A stretch of 64,000 nucleotides of DNA from PGYR01 sp046290495 (GTDB lineage: Bacteria > Bacteroidota > Ignavibacteria > Kapaibacteriales > UBA2268). The position numbers were made by a program, and so were the translations under genes. Every line of letters starts with the position of its first letter. The first letter of the stretch is position 1. The DNA lies in assembly GCA_046290495.1 (NCBI GenBank), contig JBKAGT010000005.1:806001-870000 (forward strand), given 5' to 3'. This document shows positions 35,428 to 44,215 of this stretch, one piece after another. A model generated the notes under the pieces. That model was not told the DNA's origin. It did no database searches and saw only the letters and a program-made list of their open reading frames with translations.

Positions 35428-35832
35428 TTATTCCAAGGGCGGTTCATATCTTGAAGAAGCCCTTATTGTAGTAAATAAATCAGAAGGATTAATTTCAATT
35501 TCTGTGTACTTGTCAAGAGGAACATAATTAGTAGTATCGTATTTTTCAACCATCACTATAATTTGAACTGAATCAAGAAATGTTAAGAAATATTCCGATT
35601 CGTTTGCTACACTTGCAGGAGTGACTTTGGTAAATGATATTTCATTTTTATTAACGTTTTCAAAATAAAGCTGATTAGCTTCCATTATACTTATCATGTA
35701 GTAATAGTAATCTTTATGGAAAAATGTTCCATGATTTACTTTTACAAGCTTGATAGGACTAATCCAAGCAAAAAGAATACTGCATGTAATTAATGCTATT
35801 AATATTAAATATATTTTTTTTCTAAGTTTCAT
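35428..35832 (-). CDS. Small membrane-anchored protein, tandem copy 1
   Basis: 134-residue paralogue of the adjacent gene. The identical stretch runs from the start codon through the membrane helix at DNA level as well as protein level, with divergence increasing towards the C-terminus. This indicates a recent tandem duplication, or gene conversion of the 5' part followed by fast change of the exposed domain. 18 bp separate the two copies. The start is 9 bases downstream (in transcription order) of the WapI pseudogene's stop. Function unknown. Confidence 0.7.
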   Translation of the reverse strand: MKLRKKIYLILIALITCSILFAWISPIKLVKVNHGTFFHKDYYYYMISIMEANQLYFENVNKNEISFTKVTPASVANESEYFLTFLDSVQIIVMVEKYDTTNYVPLDKYTEIEINPSDLFTTIRASSRYEPPLE

Positions 35833-35841
35833 AATGATAAT

Positions 35842-36303
35842 CTAAAGTATTATTTCAGGAAATTTACTTATCAAAAGGCTTATTTGTTTTTTAATTTTAT
35901 CAAGATCAAGTTCTTCTTTTTTGAAAGTAATTTCAAATGATTCACGTGTTCTAGAATAGTATTCAATTCCAAGAGGATGTAAGTTCCAAGTTAACTCAGT
36001 GGTAAGTTCTTCAATGGAACCATCATAAATAAATTCAATGCCAGATTCTAGAAGTTTAAATACATTCTCTTCATCTGTTTTACGAATATCTTCAAACCAA
36101 CTAAGTAACTTTGGTAACTCAAAAGTCAGAATAAAGGGATCTATAGTACTAAATGCTATATGGTCTTTTTTAACAACTAACTTGACCTAGAGCCAATTAG
36201 CATCGTATTTATCGTCTGAGTTAGCGAATTCATATTCCAATGGAACTAATTCCAAAGTTTTATTCTCTTTACCGAATATAATTTTGTTGTCCATTTCAAT
36301 CAT
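35842..36303 (-). pseudogene. WapI-family immunity protein gene interrupted by an amber codon
   Basis: Reading from ATG 36303 to TAG 35842 gives 153 codons with one internal TAG at 36187-36189 (codon 39). The product matches the WapI family: DDKYDANWL then (stop) VKLVV, IDPFILTFELPKLLSWFEDI, SGIEFIYDG and ELTWNLHPLGIEYY. WapI proteins neutralise the tRNA-degrading CT toxin of WapA/Rhs proteins. No toxin gene is adjacent. The ATG overlaps the end of a short tail remnant (see the repeat at 36308). A sequencing error or a true pseudogene both fit; a functional stop-suppressed gene is less likely. Confidence 0.75.
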
Positions 36304-36307
36304 GATA

Positions 36308-36337
36308 TAATAATTTATCTAATTCTATTGGAGATGT
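36308..36337 (-). repeat. 30-bp repeat, copy A (toxin-tail-like remnant)
   Basis: Differs at one base from 36880-36909. Read on the minus strand it encodes AYSTSPIELDKLLYHD and ends in a TGA overlapping the WapI pseudogene's ATG. It follows the stop of the 160-residue gene in the same frame. Confidence 0.7.
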
Positions 36338-36352
36338 GGAATATGCCTTTAA

Positions 36353-36835
36353 CTACTTCTTGTCAATATGATCTAATATTTCTTTAAAAATATCAGTGTC
36401 AAATTTATCTTCTTTTTCGCTTTTACCGTTTTTATATGAAAAAAGACCGTGATACTTTGGAAATATAAACTCAAAATCCATATTTAATTTTAAGACTTCA
36501 AAAAATTCCGAGCTTTCATTTAACCTAACACTTATAATCAACTCATGGTAATTCCTATCTCCTTTTTCAATGTTTTCGGTAACAATATTTTCACCATCAT
36601 TCCAAAAACTTTGCTTTATAGTTCTTTTGTTATTATTAATTTCAAAGCTAACTTTTAGGAATACTATTTCCTTTAAGTGGATATCTAAATATTCATATGG
36701 TTGTAGATATTTAGGTACACTGTCAGTATCAATTTCTTCATCTTTATCTAAATCAAAGTACTCATTATAGTCAATATGGAGTGTTTTGAATTCTGTAAGG
36801 TTATTTATTAAGTATTCAAATTTTACTTTATTCAT
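36353..36835 (-). CDS. Hypothetical protein, possible orphan immunity gene
   Basis: 160-residue acidic soluble protein without signal peptide. No family recognised. It starts about 45 bases after a copy of the SPIELDKLL tail repeat, as the WapI pseudogene also does, and lies in a run of small same-strand genes. Sequence features: long Asp/Glu-rich stretch near 25-45 (YFDLDKDEEIDTDSV) and a mixed beta pattern. Immunity to a lost toxin is inferred only from placement. Confidence 0.65.
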   Translation of the reverse strand: MNKVKFEYLINNLTEFKTLHIDYNEYFDLDKDEEIDTDSVPKYLQPYEYLDIHLKEIVFLKVSFEINNNKRTIKQSFWNDGENIVTENIEKGDRNYHELIISVRLNESSEFFEVLKLNMDFEFIFPKYHGLFSYKNGKSEKEDKFDTDIFKEILDHIDKK

Positions 36836-36879
36836 TTTATAGTTGTAATTTCATTAACTCACTTGACTAAATTATAATT

Positions 36880-36909
36880 TAATAATTTATCTAATTCAAT
36901 TGGAGATGT
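36880..36909 (-). repeat. 30-bp repeat, copy B (toxin-tail-like remnant)
   Basis: Read on the minus strand it encodes SKEKSTSPIELDKLLNYNLV and then a stop, in a gap (36836-36978) with no full gene. It precedes the 160-residue gene. Confidence 0.7.
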
Positions 36910-36978
36910 AGACTTCTCTTTTGAAAAAAAATCAATTTTATTTAAAATATAATATTAAAATCTCCAGCAAGAATTTTG

Positions 36979-37437
36979 CTACTTTTCATCATTGTCTAGA
37001 ATAATCCTGTTAGGGTGACTTGGGATAACTATTGTATTAAACTCTCCTTCTTCATACCACCACTCTTCCAAGAATGTTTCATCTCCTAAATAATCTGATC
37101 CAAACATTATTGCATAATCTATCATCTGTATTGAAATGTTAGATTTTAATATAACCTTTGCTCCATTCGATAAAACTATTTCATAAATAACATATTTATT
37201 ATCTTTAGCAGTAGATGTATCAATATACTCATTAGTTAAAACTAGCTCATCAATTTTATCAATAATCTGATTTGATTGCCAATTTGACATAAAAGTATTT
37301 TTACACTCTGAAGAATCTAGTCTAAGGTATAAAGTATCATTTATATAAACTTCCCTATTGACTCTCTCTACATAAACATCCTGTGAATTAGAATTAACAG
37401 TAAAGATTATAAGTATTATAATTAGTAGTGTTTTCAT
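36979..37437 (-). CDS. Hypothetical exported protein
   Basis: 152 residues with a signal peptide (MKTLLIIILIIFTVNSNS). No family recognised. The mature part is acidic and carries EEWWYEEGEFNTIVI near the end. It lies between the paralogous pair at 37518-38874 and the tail-repeat copy B, on the same strand. Function unknown. Confidence 0.65.
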   Translation of the reverse strand: MKTLLIIILIIFTVNSNSQDVYVERVNREVYINDTLYLRLDSSECKNTFMSNWQSNQIIDKIDELVLTNEYIDTSTAKDNKYVIYEIVLSNGAKVILKSNISIQMIDYAIMFGSDYLGDETFLEEWWYEEGEFNTIVIPSHPNRIILDNDEK

Positions 37438-37517
37438 TAACCTAACTCGATCTCTTTGTAAACTATGTATTCTGAATGTATATTCATGCGTGTTTGTCTA
37501 CTTGTTACCTTTATAAT

Positions 37518-38162
37518 CTAATCACCTATTAGAACTCCATGACGCAATTCCATTTTATAAACACTAAAATTTTTGTCAAAAACATAATCACCAATAAAAT
37601 TTCGATTAAGTATTTCTGAATAGAAAGTAAATTCATTTCTCGAGGTGTCAATCTTTAAATTATTAGGTAAATAATTATAATACTTCAAATTGATAACATC
37701 TTTTATTGATCTATTCTCAAGATTTAATCCTTTTGAAATGATGCTATATCCTTCAAAAGAATTACCACTTATAGTTATCATAAAGTTTTGTTCATTTTTT
37801 GTAACTCCATATAAACCATTAATATGAAGTTTTGCTGTTTCTTGATGCTTGCTTACACTTTGCTGGTATAATTCTTCTAATAAATTAGAACTATCCAACT
37901 TTCTTAAAAACTTGACCTTATAATTGTAAAGGTAATACACATTACCAAAATATTCGATTGAATCATTCATATAATTTGACACTAATGAATTTGAATAATC
38001 ATCTTTTAAATTTATACTCAATACTTTGCTATTTGATTTATAATAATTTAGTATCAAACTAGCCTCTATCTTATTTATAATATTTGATTTTTCAAGTTGG
38101 GATAGACATAAACAAATACTAATAAAAAAGAGTATAATTATGAGATACCTGTTTCTAATCAT
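37518..38162 (-). CDS. Hypothetical exported protein, paralogue of the upstream gene
   Basis: 214 residues, N-terminal hydrophobic segment (YLIIILFFISICLCLS, with a Cys that could be a lipobox variant). Its C-terminal half aligns with that of the 239-residue neighbour: INLKYYNYLPNNLKI / NEFTFYSEILNRNF and the shared end HGVLIGD. The first 8 bases overlap the upstream gene's end. Family not recognised. Confidence 0.65.
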   Translation of the reverse strand: MIRNRYLIIILFFISICLCLSQLEKSNIINKIEASLILNYYKSNSKVLSINLKDDYSNSLVSNYMNDSIEYFGNVYYLYNYKVKFLRKLDSSNLLEELYQQSVSKHQETAKLHINGLYGVTKNEQNFMITISGNSFEGYSIISKGLNLENRSIKDVINLKYYNYLPNNLKIDTSRNEFTFYSEILNRNFIGDYVFDKNFSVYKMELRHGVLIGD

Positions 38163-38874
38163 TAATCAGTACTCCATTTTCAAGTTTAGCAATGTAAATA
38201 TTCTTAACTGCATTATAGATAAGTTCCCCTTTAAAATACCTACTTAAAGAATTTGAGTAAAAAGTAAAATTAGAGTTTTGTATACTTATTTCTATCTGTT
38301 CAGGTGAATAATGGAAATATCTTAAAAGAATAACTTCCTTTATATTTTCAACTTCATATTTTTCCTTTGATACTGAAGTAAGACCCTCAATCATATTTTC
38401 ATTATTATTTACTATGAATAAATCCCCATTACTAGTTTTTGCAATTATCCCTTTTTTATGTAAAATATTAACTTCTAATAGTCCATTAGGGTTGGTAATG
38501 TCTTTCTTATAACAATTTAAAAGTTTTTTTAACTCCACATTGGAAGTCCCTTGATAAGAATTCCAAATACTAGAATCTGAAGTGTAACTAAAATCAAAAT
38601 AATATTCAAAGAGCTCTAATTCTTTGAGTTGTTTAAATGAATTAATAATAGGCTTAATCTCAACTACATATTTAAAGCCTGGTTTAGGAAAAACCATTCT
38701 TGAATATATATCAAATGTTTTGTAAAGAGGTCTACCTTCTGAATAATAATTTATTATCAAACTTGATTTAATATAATCCCTAGCAAATTTATTTAAATTT
38801 ACATCATTAGCGAACAAGTATAAGTTTAAAGCAAATAGCAGAAATATCACTAGAAATTTTTTATTCACATTCAT
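38155..38874 (-). CDS. Hypothetical exported protein, first gene of the array
   Basis: 239 residues with a signal-like start (KKFLVIFLLFALNLYLFA). C-terminal blocks ILLRYFHYSPEQIEI, SNFTFYSNSLSRYF and NGVLIND match the downstream 214-residue protein, showing an old tandem duplication. It overlaps that gene by 8 bases. Function unknown; together with the following genes it gives a fast-evolving cluster of secreted small proteins. Confidence 0.65.
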   Translation of the reverse strand: MNVNKKFLVIFLLFALNLYLFANDVNLNKFARDYIKSSLIINYYSEGRPLYKTFDIYSRMVFPKPGFKYVVEIKPIINSFKQLKELELFEYYFDFSYTSDSSIWNSYQGTSNVELKKLLNCYKKDITNPNGLLEVNILHKKGIIAKTSNGDLFIVNNNENMIEGLTSVSKEKYEVENIKEVILLRYFHYSPEQIEISIQNSNFTFYSNSLSRYFKGELIYNAVKNIYIAKLENGVLIND

Positions 38875-39003
38875 TCTTTATCTTCTAATCAAAAAGACTA
38901 ACTCCCCAATATAAGAAATATAATTAACTTGCTAAGTAAGCAATTGCGGGAATAGATAATCTTAGTTTATCATATTCGTCATTGGAGGAAGCGAACGAGA
39001 GAA

Positions 39004-40284
39004 ATGATAATGGAATTTTTAGAGTCGATATACATATTATTTATTGAAATGGCGCCTTATCTTATGATTGGGTTGGCGTTCGTGGCTATACTTGATATAT
39101 ACATCACTAAGAAGTTTGTGAAAGAACAGATAGGTGGCAAAGGCATCGGCTCTGTTGTAAAGGCGGCACTGTTTGGTGTGCCTCTCCCCCTTTGTTCTTG
39201 CGGTGTTATACCTACTACGGTCTATATGGCTGATAGCAAAGCATCGAAAGGTGCAGTCACATCATTTTTAGTCTCTACACCACAAACTGGAATAGACAGC
39301 ATAGTCGCTACTTATGGTATGATGGGACCAGTGTTTGGGTTTTTCCGACCTATAGCTGCATTTATCATGGGAATTACTACAGGACTTTTTATCAACAGAA
39401 AATTCCCACCTGAAGAAGAAAAGAAAAATTTCAATCTGAATGTAATCAACTCATCAGAGGCAAAAGAAATTGCAGAAGAGCAGCTACCAATAAAAGAGAG
39501 AGCAAAGAACTCACTTCGCTATGCATTCGTGGATTTCCTAGATGACATAGTAGTGGAATTTCTAATTGGGTTGCTGATTGCGGCAGCTATTACGTTCTTC
39601 CTACCTACAGAGTTTTTAGCAGGAACAGGGCTGCAATCTGGAATACTTGGTATGCTATTGATGATAATAATCGGCATCCCAATGTACGTATGTGCCACTG
39701 CATCTATCCCGATAGCACTTTCACTTATCCTCAAAGGATTTTCTCCTGGAGTAGCATTTGTATTTCTTGCTGTTGGCCCAGCTACCAATGCCGCAAGTAT
39801 TGGTATATTATCAAAAAGCTTAGGTAAGCAATTAATAATATACTACTTAACTACATTAATAGTACTATCTATCATATTCGGCTATTTGCTCGATTTTGTG
39901 TTCTCTTATTTAGGTGTAAACCCACAAGAACAGTTAGCCGTTGGTCATCATCATGATCACGAATCAATGTCGCTTATTCCACATGAGATACAAATTGCTC
40001 TCTCAGCTGTATTTACTGTATTAGTAATTGGGTCGCTATATAGAAAATATGGACAAAAGTGGTTTACAAAAAATGAAGTTGCCGATGGCAGAGAATCAAT
40101 AGAAGTTAAGGGAATGACTTGTAATCACTGTGTAGCTACTGTAACGGACTCCATTTCTGGCATAACCAACATTGGCGATGTAGAAGTAAACCTTTCTCAA
40201 GGTAAGGCATATTATACTGGCAACCCAAACAAAGAAGAGGTTAAGAAAGCCATTCTAGATTGTGGTTATGAGGTCAATGATTAA
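39004..40284 (+). CDS. SO_0444-type Cu/Zn efflux permease with HMA domain
   Basis: 426-residue permease (DUF318/ArsP fold, about eight to ten helices) with the cysteine motif PLPLCSCGVIPTT near 58-70 and the repeat PMYVCATASIPIALS. A His-rich loop, VGHHHDHESM, lies near 318. The C-terminal 65 residues are a heavy-metal-associated domain with GMTCNHC. This composition is that of the SO_0444 group, annotated as Cu/Zn efflux. It resides in the inner membrane. Two ATGs (39004, 39010) are possible starts. Confidence 0.85.
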   Translation: MIMEFLESIYILFIEMAPYLMIGLAFVAILDIYITKKFVKEQIGGKGIGSVVKAALFGVPLPLCSCGVIPTTVYMADSKASKGAVTSFLVSTPQTGIDSIVATYGMMGPVFGFFRPIAAFIMGITTGLFINRKFPPEEEKKNFNLNVINSSEAKEIAEEQLPIKERAKNSLRYAFVDFLDDIVVEFLIGLLIAAAITFFLPTEFLAGTGLQSGILGMLLMIIIGIPMYVCATASIPIALSLILKGFSPGVAFVFLAVGPATNAASIGILSKSLGKQLIIYYLTTLIVLSIIFGYLLDFVFSYLGVNPQEQLAVGHHHDHESMSLIPHEIQIALSAVFTVLVIGSLYRKYGQKWFTKNEVADGRESIEVKGMTCNHCVATVTDSISGITNIGDVEVNLSQGKAYYTGNPNKEEVKKAILDCGYEVND

Positions 40285-40388
40285 CTTGTAATATACCTTC
40301 TTTTTAAAAAATTCCACCCCAAAAAATCTGATTTACTCCTAGTACCGTATGTGTGGTATAATTGTTTAACTTAACTTAGGAGTACAAA

Positions 40389-43300
40389 ATGCAAAAATTG
40401 CTAATACTTTTATCAATATTACTTGCTTTTGCAACAATCGATGCAAGCGCAAGACACAATTCAGGTGAAATAATGTTCACCTCAATCTTATCTGGTGAAG
40501 CTGAAGTCCCAGCTGTAAACACAACTGCAAGAGGAGTAACTACATTCAATCTGAATGGGACTATGGACACACTATTCGTAAACGGTACATTTGCTGGACT
40601 TTCTGGCAAGATAACTGGAGCACATATACATCAAGCAGAAGCTGGTGCAAATGGAGATGTATTAATTGGATTAACATCACATATCAATGGTAACCAAATT
40701 ATGGGTTTCGTGACTGGTGATGCTTTGAATAGTGCAAGCCTAAAAGCAATGCTGGACGGTGAAACATATCTAAATATCCACACAGAAGCGAACCCTGCTG
40801 GTGAGATACGAGGTCAGTTAATGACTGAAACTGATTACTCATTTTACAGTGAATTATCAGGTGATGCCGAAGTTCCTGCTGTGTCTGTTGATGCAGAAGG
40901 ATTTGCAAACGTAATTATTTCTAAAACAAACAAACAGGTTTGGGTAAATGCAGTTTACTCTGGACTAACTGGTGATCTGACAGGTGCACATTTGCATGCT
41001 GGAATGCCTGGTGAAAACGGTGATGTTTTAGTAAATCTTACCGACTTAATCGATGGTAACCAAATTATGGGAAGTGTAGAGATTGATGCATCTTTAGACT
41101 TGTGGTCAAAGCTTGCTAATGGTGAAGTTTACATTAATCTTCATACTGAAGCTAATCCTGGTGGAGAGCTTAGAGGCGATTTGAAATGGAATGATGGTAT
41201 AACACTTAGAACAAATATTAATACAGAGCAAGAAGTACCAGCACCAATAGTACCAAGTATGGCTCAAGGTAATGGCTATGTTCATTTCAATAATTCAGTT
41301 GATTCTTTAACATATATGATATACTTTGAAGGTTTAACTGGTGATGCTGTAGCTGCACACTTTCACGAAGCAATTGCAGGTGTAGCTGGTCCTCCAGTTG
41401 TTGATATATCAGCAGATATTAATGGCAATTGGATTGTTGGTACTGCTACAGGTGATAACATCAATTCTGAACTATTAGAAAAATTCCTAAAAGGTCAGAT
41501 TTACATTAATATTCACACGGCTGCTAATGCTGCAGGTGAAATCCGTGGACAAATAGAAACTAATACTAGAATAGCACTAACTCTTAACTTAGAAGGCGAA
41601 CAAGAGAACCCAGGCGTCAGATCTATGGGTTATGGAAGTGGAGCAGTAACCGTCTCTAATTCTTTAGATGATGTATGGTATGCAATTCTTGCAGATAATT
41701 TATCTGGCGAAGTAGAGGCCGCACATTTTCATAATGCTGAATTTGGTATGAATGGAGATGTAGTACTAGGTCTTGGTGAGGATATTACTCAAGATTCAGA
41801 GAACGGAGTATGGATAAAAGGTAGCAATGTAGCTGACATCAACTCAGAAGTTGGTGAGCTATTTGCAAAAGATTTGGTATATCTGAATCTACACACTGCA
41901 AAATATCCAGCTGGTGAACTAAGAGGTCAAGTTGAGCTGTACGCAAGACTTTATTTTGATAATGGCATTCTTCCATTTGACCCAATGTTTTCAGGTAAAT
42001 TAAGTTTACATTCTGAATTATCTTCTGACCAGGAGACACACACGGTAAACGGTGATGCAAATGGTACTTTAGGAGTAGTTTTAAATGAAGATATGGATAG
42101 TTTATATTTCAACGTAACTGTTAACAATCTTAGTGGCCCTATTACTGGTGCACATTTTCATTTGGGTCAGCCTGGCGAAGACGGAGAAGTAGATGTAAAT
42201 TTAACTCAATATGTTCAAGGTAACGTAATTGCAGGTACAATAACTGAATTTAACTTAGAAGCACTGCTTTCTGGTCAATACTACCTAAATGTCCATACAG
42301 CCGAGAATCCAGCTGGTGAGACAAGAGGTCAAGTGATGCTTAATTCTGATTGGGCATTTACGGCAGATTTATCACCAGAAAATGAAGTACATTCGGTAAC
42401 AAGTGATGCAGAGGGTATGACTATTATTAGAGTATTTCCTGATCAAGAACACTTTGAGATTAAAGTACTTTTTGATAACACTACAAGTGCTATAACTGGA
42501 GCTCACTTACACATGGCTCCTGAAGGGCAAGATGGAGATGTTGTATTGAATCTATCAAATGACGTAGAAGGAAATATGATTTCTACTATCAAGATGGACG
42601 ACGCATTATTAGGTGCACTTTTAGCTGGAAATATTTATCTAAATATTCATACTGAAGATAATCCGGCCGGAGAGCTCAGAGGTCAGCTAATGCTACAAGG
42701 TGGTGTATTCTTTGACTCATGGTTAAATGGTGCACAAGAAAACCCTCCTACTGGTACAAATGCAATGGGACTAGCAGCGATTAAAGTTGACATTATGACA
42801 GGTGAAATGAAATATGATATTTTCACAGCTGGTGTAAAAACTGAAATATCTGGTACTCACATTCATGAAGGAATGATAGGAGTAAATGGTGATGTAGCAA
42901 TAAATCTTTCTACTGGTATTTTGAATAATATAATTGAAGGTAATATTGATATAAATGCTGAACTTAATTCGAACTTAGAATTACTGCTTAGTGGAAATGG
43001 ATACTTGAATGTACATACAGGTGCATTCGCAAGTGGAGAGATTAGAGGACAAGTGACTTCTTATAACAGAGAAACATTTGCTTTCAACTTTAATAGTAAT
43101 CAAGAAGTTCCACCAATTTCTAAAAGTACTACAGGTACAGGTGTAGTATCTATTACAAATGATTGGAAAATGCTTAATGTAGATGTAAGCTATGCTAACT
43201 TCGATGGAGTAATAACTGGTGCACATATACATCAAGCAGAAGCTGGTTCAAATGGTGATGTTATCGTAAACTTAACTGATTTTGTGGATGAAGAGAATCA

Positions 43301-43724
43301 AACAATCAGGGCTAACATAACTGCAGAGAATGGACTTTCATCTGAAGTTATAGAAGCAATCATAGCAGGTGAAGCTTATATTAACATTCATTCTGAAAAG
43401 AATCCGAATGGTGAAACAAGAGGTCAAATTAATAACACTTCTAGCTTTAGCTCGCCTTCTTCAGTTAGCTATGTTGAGTTGCCAAGCATAAACCTTTATC
43501 CAAATCCAGTATCAAGTCAATTGACTATCAACATTGGTGAATATATAAGCTCACCAGTAGTAACTGTGGTAGTTTATGATATGAATGGTCGTATGTCGAC
43601 TAAGTCATCAGAGGATAATGGTGGAACAATATCATTAGATGTAAGTAACTTCGATAGTGGCACTTACTTCCTTGAGATATTAGGTAATGATAATAACATA
43701 AGAACGAAATTTATAAAACAATAG
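40389..43724 (+). CDS. Secreted protein with eight CHRD domains and T9SS sorting domain
   Basis: 1111 residues: signal peptide to about 22, then eight tandem CHRD units of about 120-130 residues, each with G(A/T)H(I/L/F)H...G..GDV and later Y(L/I)N(I/L/V)HT..NP.GE.RGQ. The final 90 residues are a type A T9SS domain (YPNPVSSQLTINI, GTYFLEILG). CHRD domains come from chordin and are of unknown function in bacteria. The repeated His pairs could hold metal ions, an idea encouraged only by the Cu/Zn efflux gene just upstream. A strong TAGGAG ribosome site precedes the start. Confidence 0.9.
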   Translation: MQKLLILLSILLAFATIDASARHNSGEIMFTSILSGEAEVPAVNTTARGVTTFNLNGTMDTLFVNGTFAGLSGKITGAHIHQAEAGANGDVLIGLTSHINGNQIMGFVTGDALNSASLKAMLDGETYLNIHTEANPAGEIRGQLMTETDYSFYSELSGDAEVPAVSVDAEGFANVIISKTNKQVWVNAVYSGLTGDLTGAHLHAGMPGENGDVLVNLTDLIDGNQIMGSVEIDASLDLWSKLANGEVYINLHTEANPGGELRGDLKWNDGITLRTNINTEQEVPAPIVPSMAQGNGYVHFNNSVDSLTYMIYFEGLTGDAVAAHFHEAIAGVAGPPVVDISADINGNWIVGTATGDNINSELLEKFLKGQIYINIHTAANAAGEIRGQIETNTRIALTLNLEGEQENPGVRSMGYGSGAVTVSNSLDDVWYAILADNLSGEVEAAHFHNAEFGMNGDVVLGLGEDITQDSENGVWIKGSNVADINSEVGELFAKDLVYLNLHTAKYPAGELRGQVELYARLYFDNGILPFDPMFSGKLSLHSELSSDQETHTVNGDANGTLGVVLNEDMDSLYFNVTVNNLSGPITGAHFHLGQPGEDGEVDVNLTQYVQGNVIAGTITEFNLEALLSGQYYLNVHTAENPAGETRGQVMLNSDWAFTADLSPENEVHSVTSDAEGMTIIRVFPDQEHFEIKVLFDNTTSAITGAHLHMAPEGQDGDVVLNLSNDVEGNMISTIKMDDALLGALLAGNIYLNIHTEDNPAGELRGQLMLQGGVFFDSWLNGAQENPPTGTNAMGLAAIKVDIMTGEMKYDIFTAGVKTEISGTHIHEGMIGVNGDVAINLSTGILNNIIEGNIDINAELNSNLELLLSGNGYLNVHTGAFASGEIRGQVTSYNRETFAFNFNSNQEVPPISKSTTGTGVVSITNDWKMLNVDVSYANFDGVITGAHIHQAEAGSNGDVIVNLTDFVDEENQTIRANITAENGLSSEVIEAIIAGEAYINIHSEKNPNGETRGQINNTSSFSSPSSVSYVELPSINLYPNPVSSQLTINIGEYISSPVVTVVVYDMNGRMSTKSSEDNGGTISLDVSNFDSGTYFLEILGNDNNIRTKFIKQ

Positions 43725-43748
43725 ACTTTATACTTTATCCTACAATTC

Positions 43749-43780
43749 AAAAAGCCCCAAGATATTTCTTGGGGCTTTTT
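43749..43780. terminator. Bidirectional terminator
   Basis: Near-perfect 14-bp stem AAAAAGCCCCAAGA / TCTTGGGGCTTTTT with a 4-nt loop between two convergent genes. A-tract and T-tract on opposite ends serve both strands. Confidence 0.9.
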
Positions 43781-43786
43781 CTTTTT

Positions 43787-44212
43787 TCACTTCTCCTCGA
43801 AGCATATCTCTAATTTTATTCCATCAGGGTCCTTGAAGAAAAGTGCATAATACTTTTCTCCATGTTGTGGGTAGAACTTTGGTGGATCCACAATATTTGC
43901 ACCTATACCTTTTATCTTAGTATATAATTCATCTACCTCTTCAACAGAGTTAGTACCAAATGCCAAATGGTGCAATGAACCGGGTTTTCTTCTATGGACA
44001 TCATCATTTTTGAATTTCTCTCGTGGAGAGTTTATTCCTATAGTTATGGTTTCACCAACATACTCAATTACATTAAAATCGTGAGCTTCTACCCTACCCT
44101 TTGACTTTCTATCCAAATCAAAACCAAGTAATGGCATTAGTTTATCATAAAACTCTTCAGCTTTATTAAAGTCTTTCACTGTAAATTGAATGTGGTCAAC
44201 TTTTATATTCAT
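43787..44212 (-). CDS. VOC family (glyoxalase/dioxygenase-like) protein
   Basis: 141-residue vicinal-oxygen-chelate fold protein. Two beta-alpha-beta-beta-beta units: KVDHIQFTVKDFNKAEEFYD at the start, GSLHHLAFGTNSVEEVDEL in the middle and FFKDPDGIKLEICFE at the end give the usual metal ligands (His, His, Glu). Reaction unknown: lyase, isomerase or ring-cleavage members all exist. It lies 3 bases after the preceding gene (44216-46663) on the same strand, so cotranscribed. Confidence 0.85.
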   Translation of the reverse strand: MNIKVDHIQFTVKDFNKAEEFYDKLMPLLGFDLDRKSKGRVEAHDFNVIEYVGETITIGINSPREKFKNDDVHRRKPGSLHHLAFGTNSVEEVDELYTKIKGIGANIVDPPKFYPQHGEKYYALFFKDPDGIKLEICFEEK

Positions 44213-44215
44213 ATT

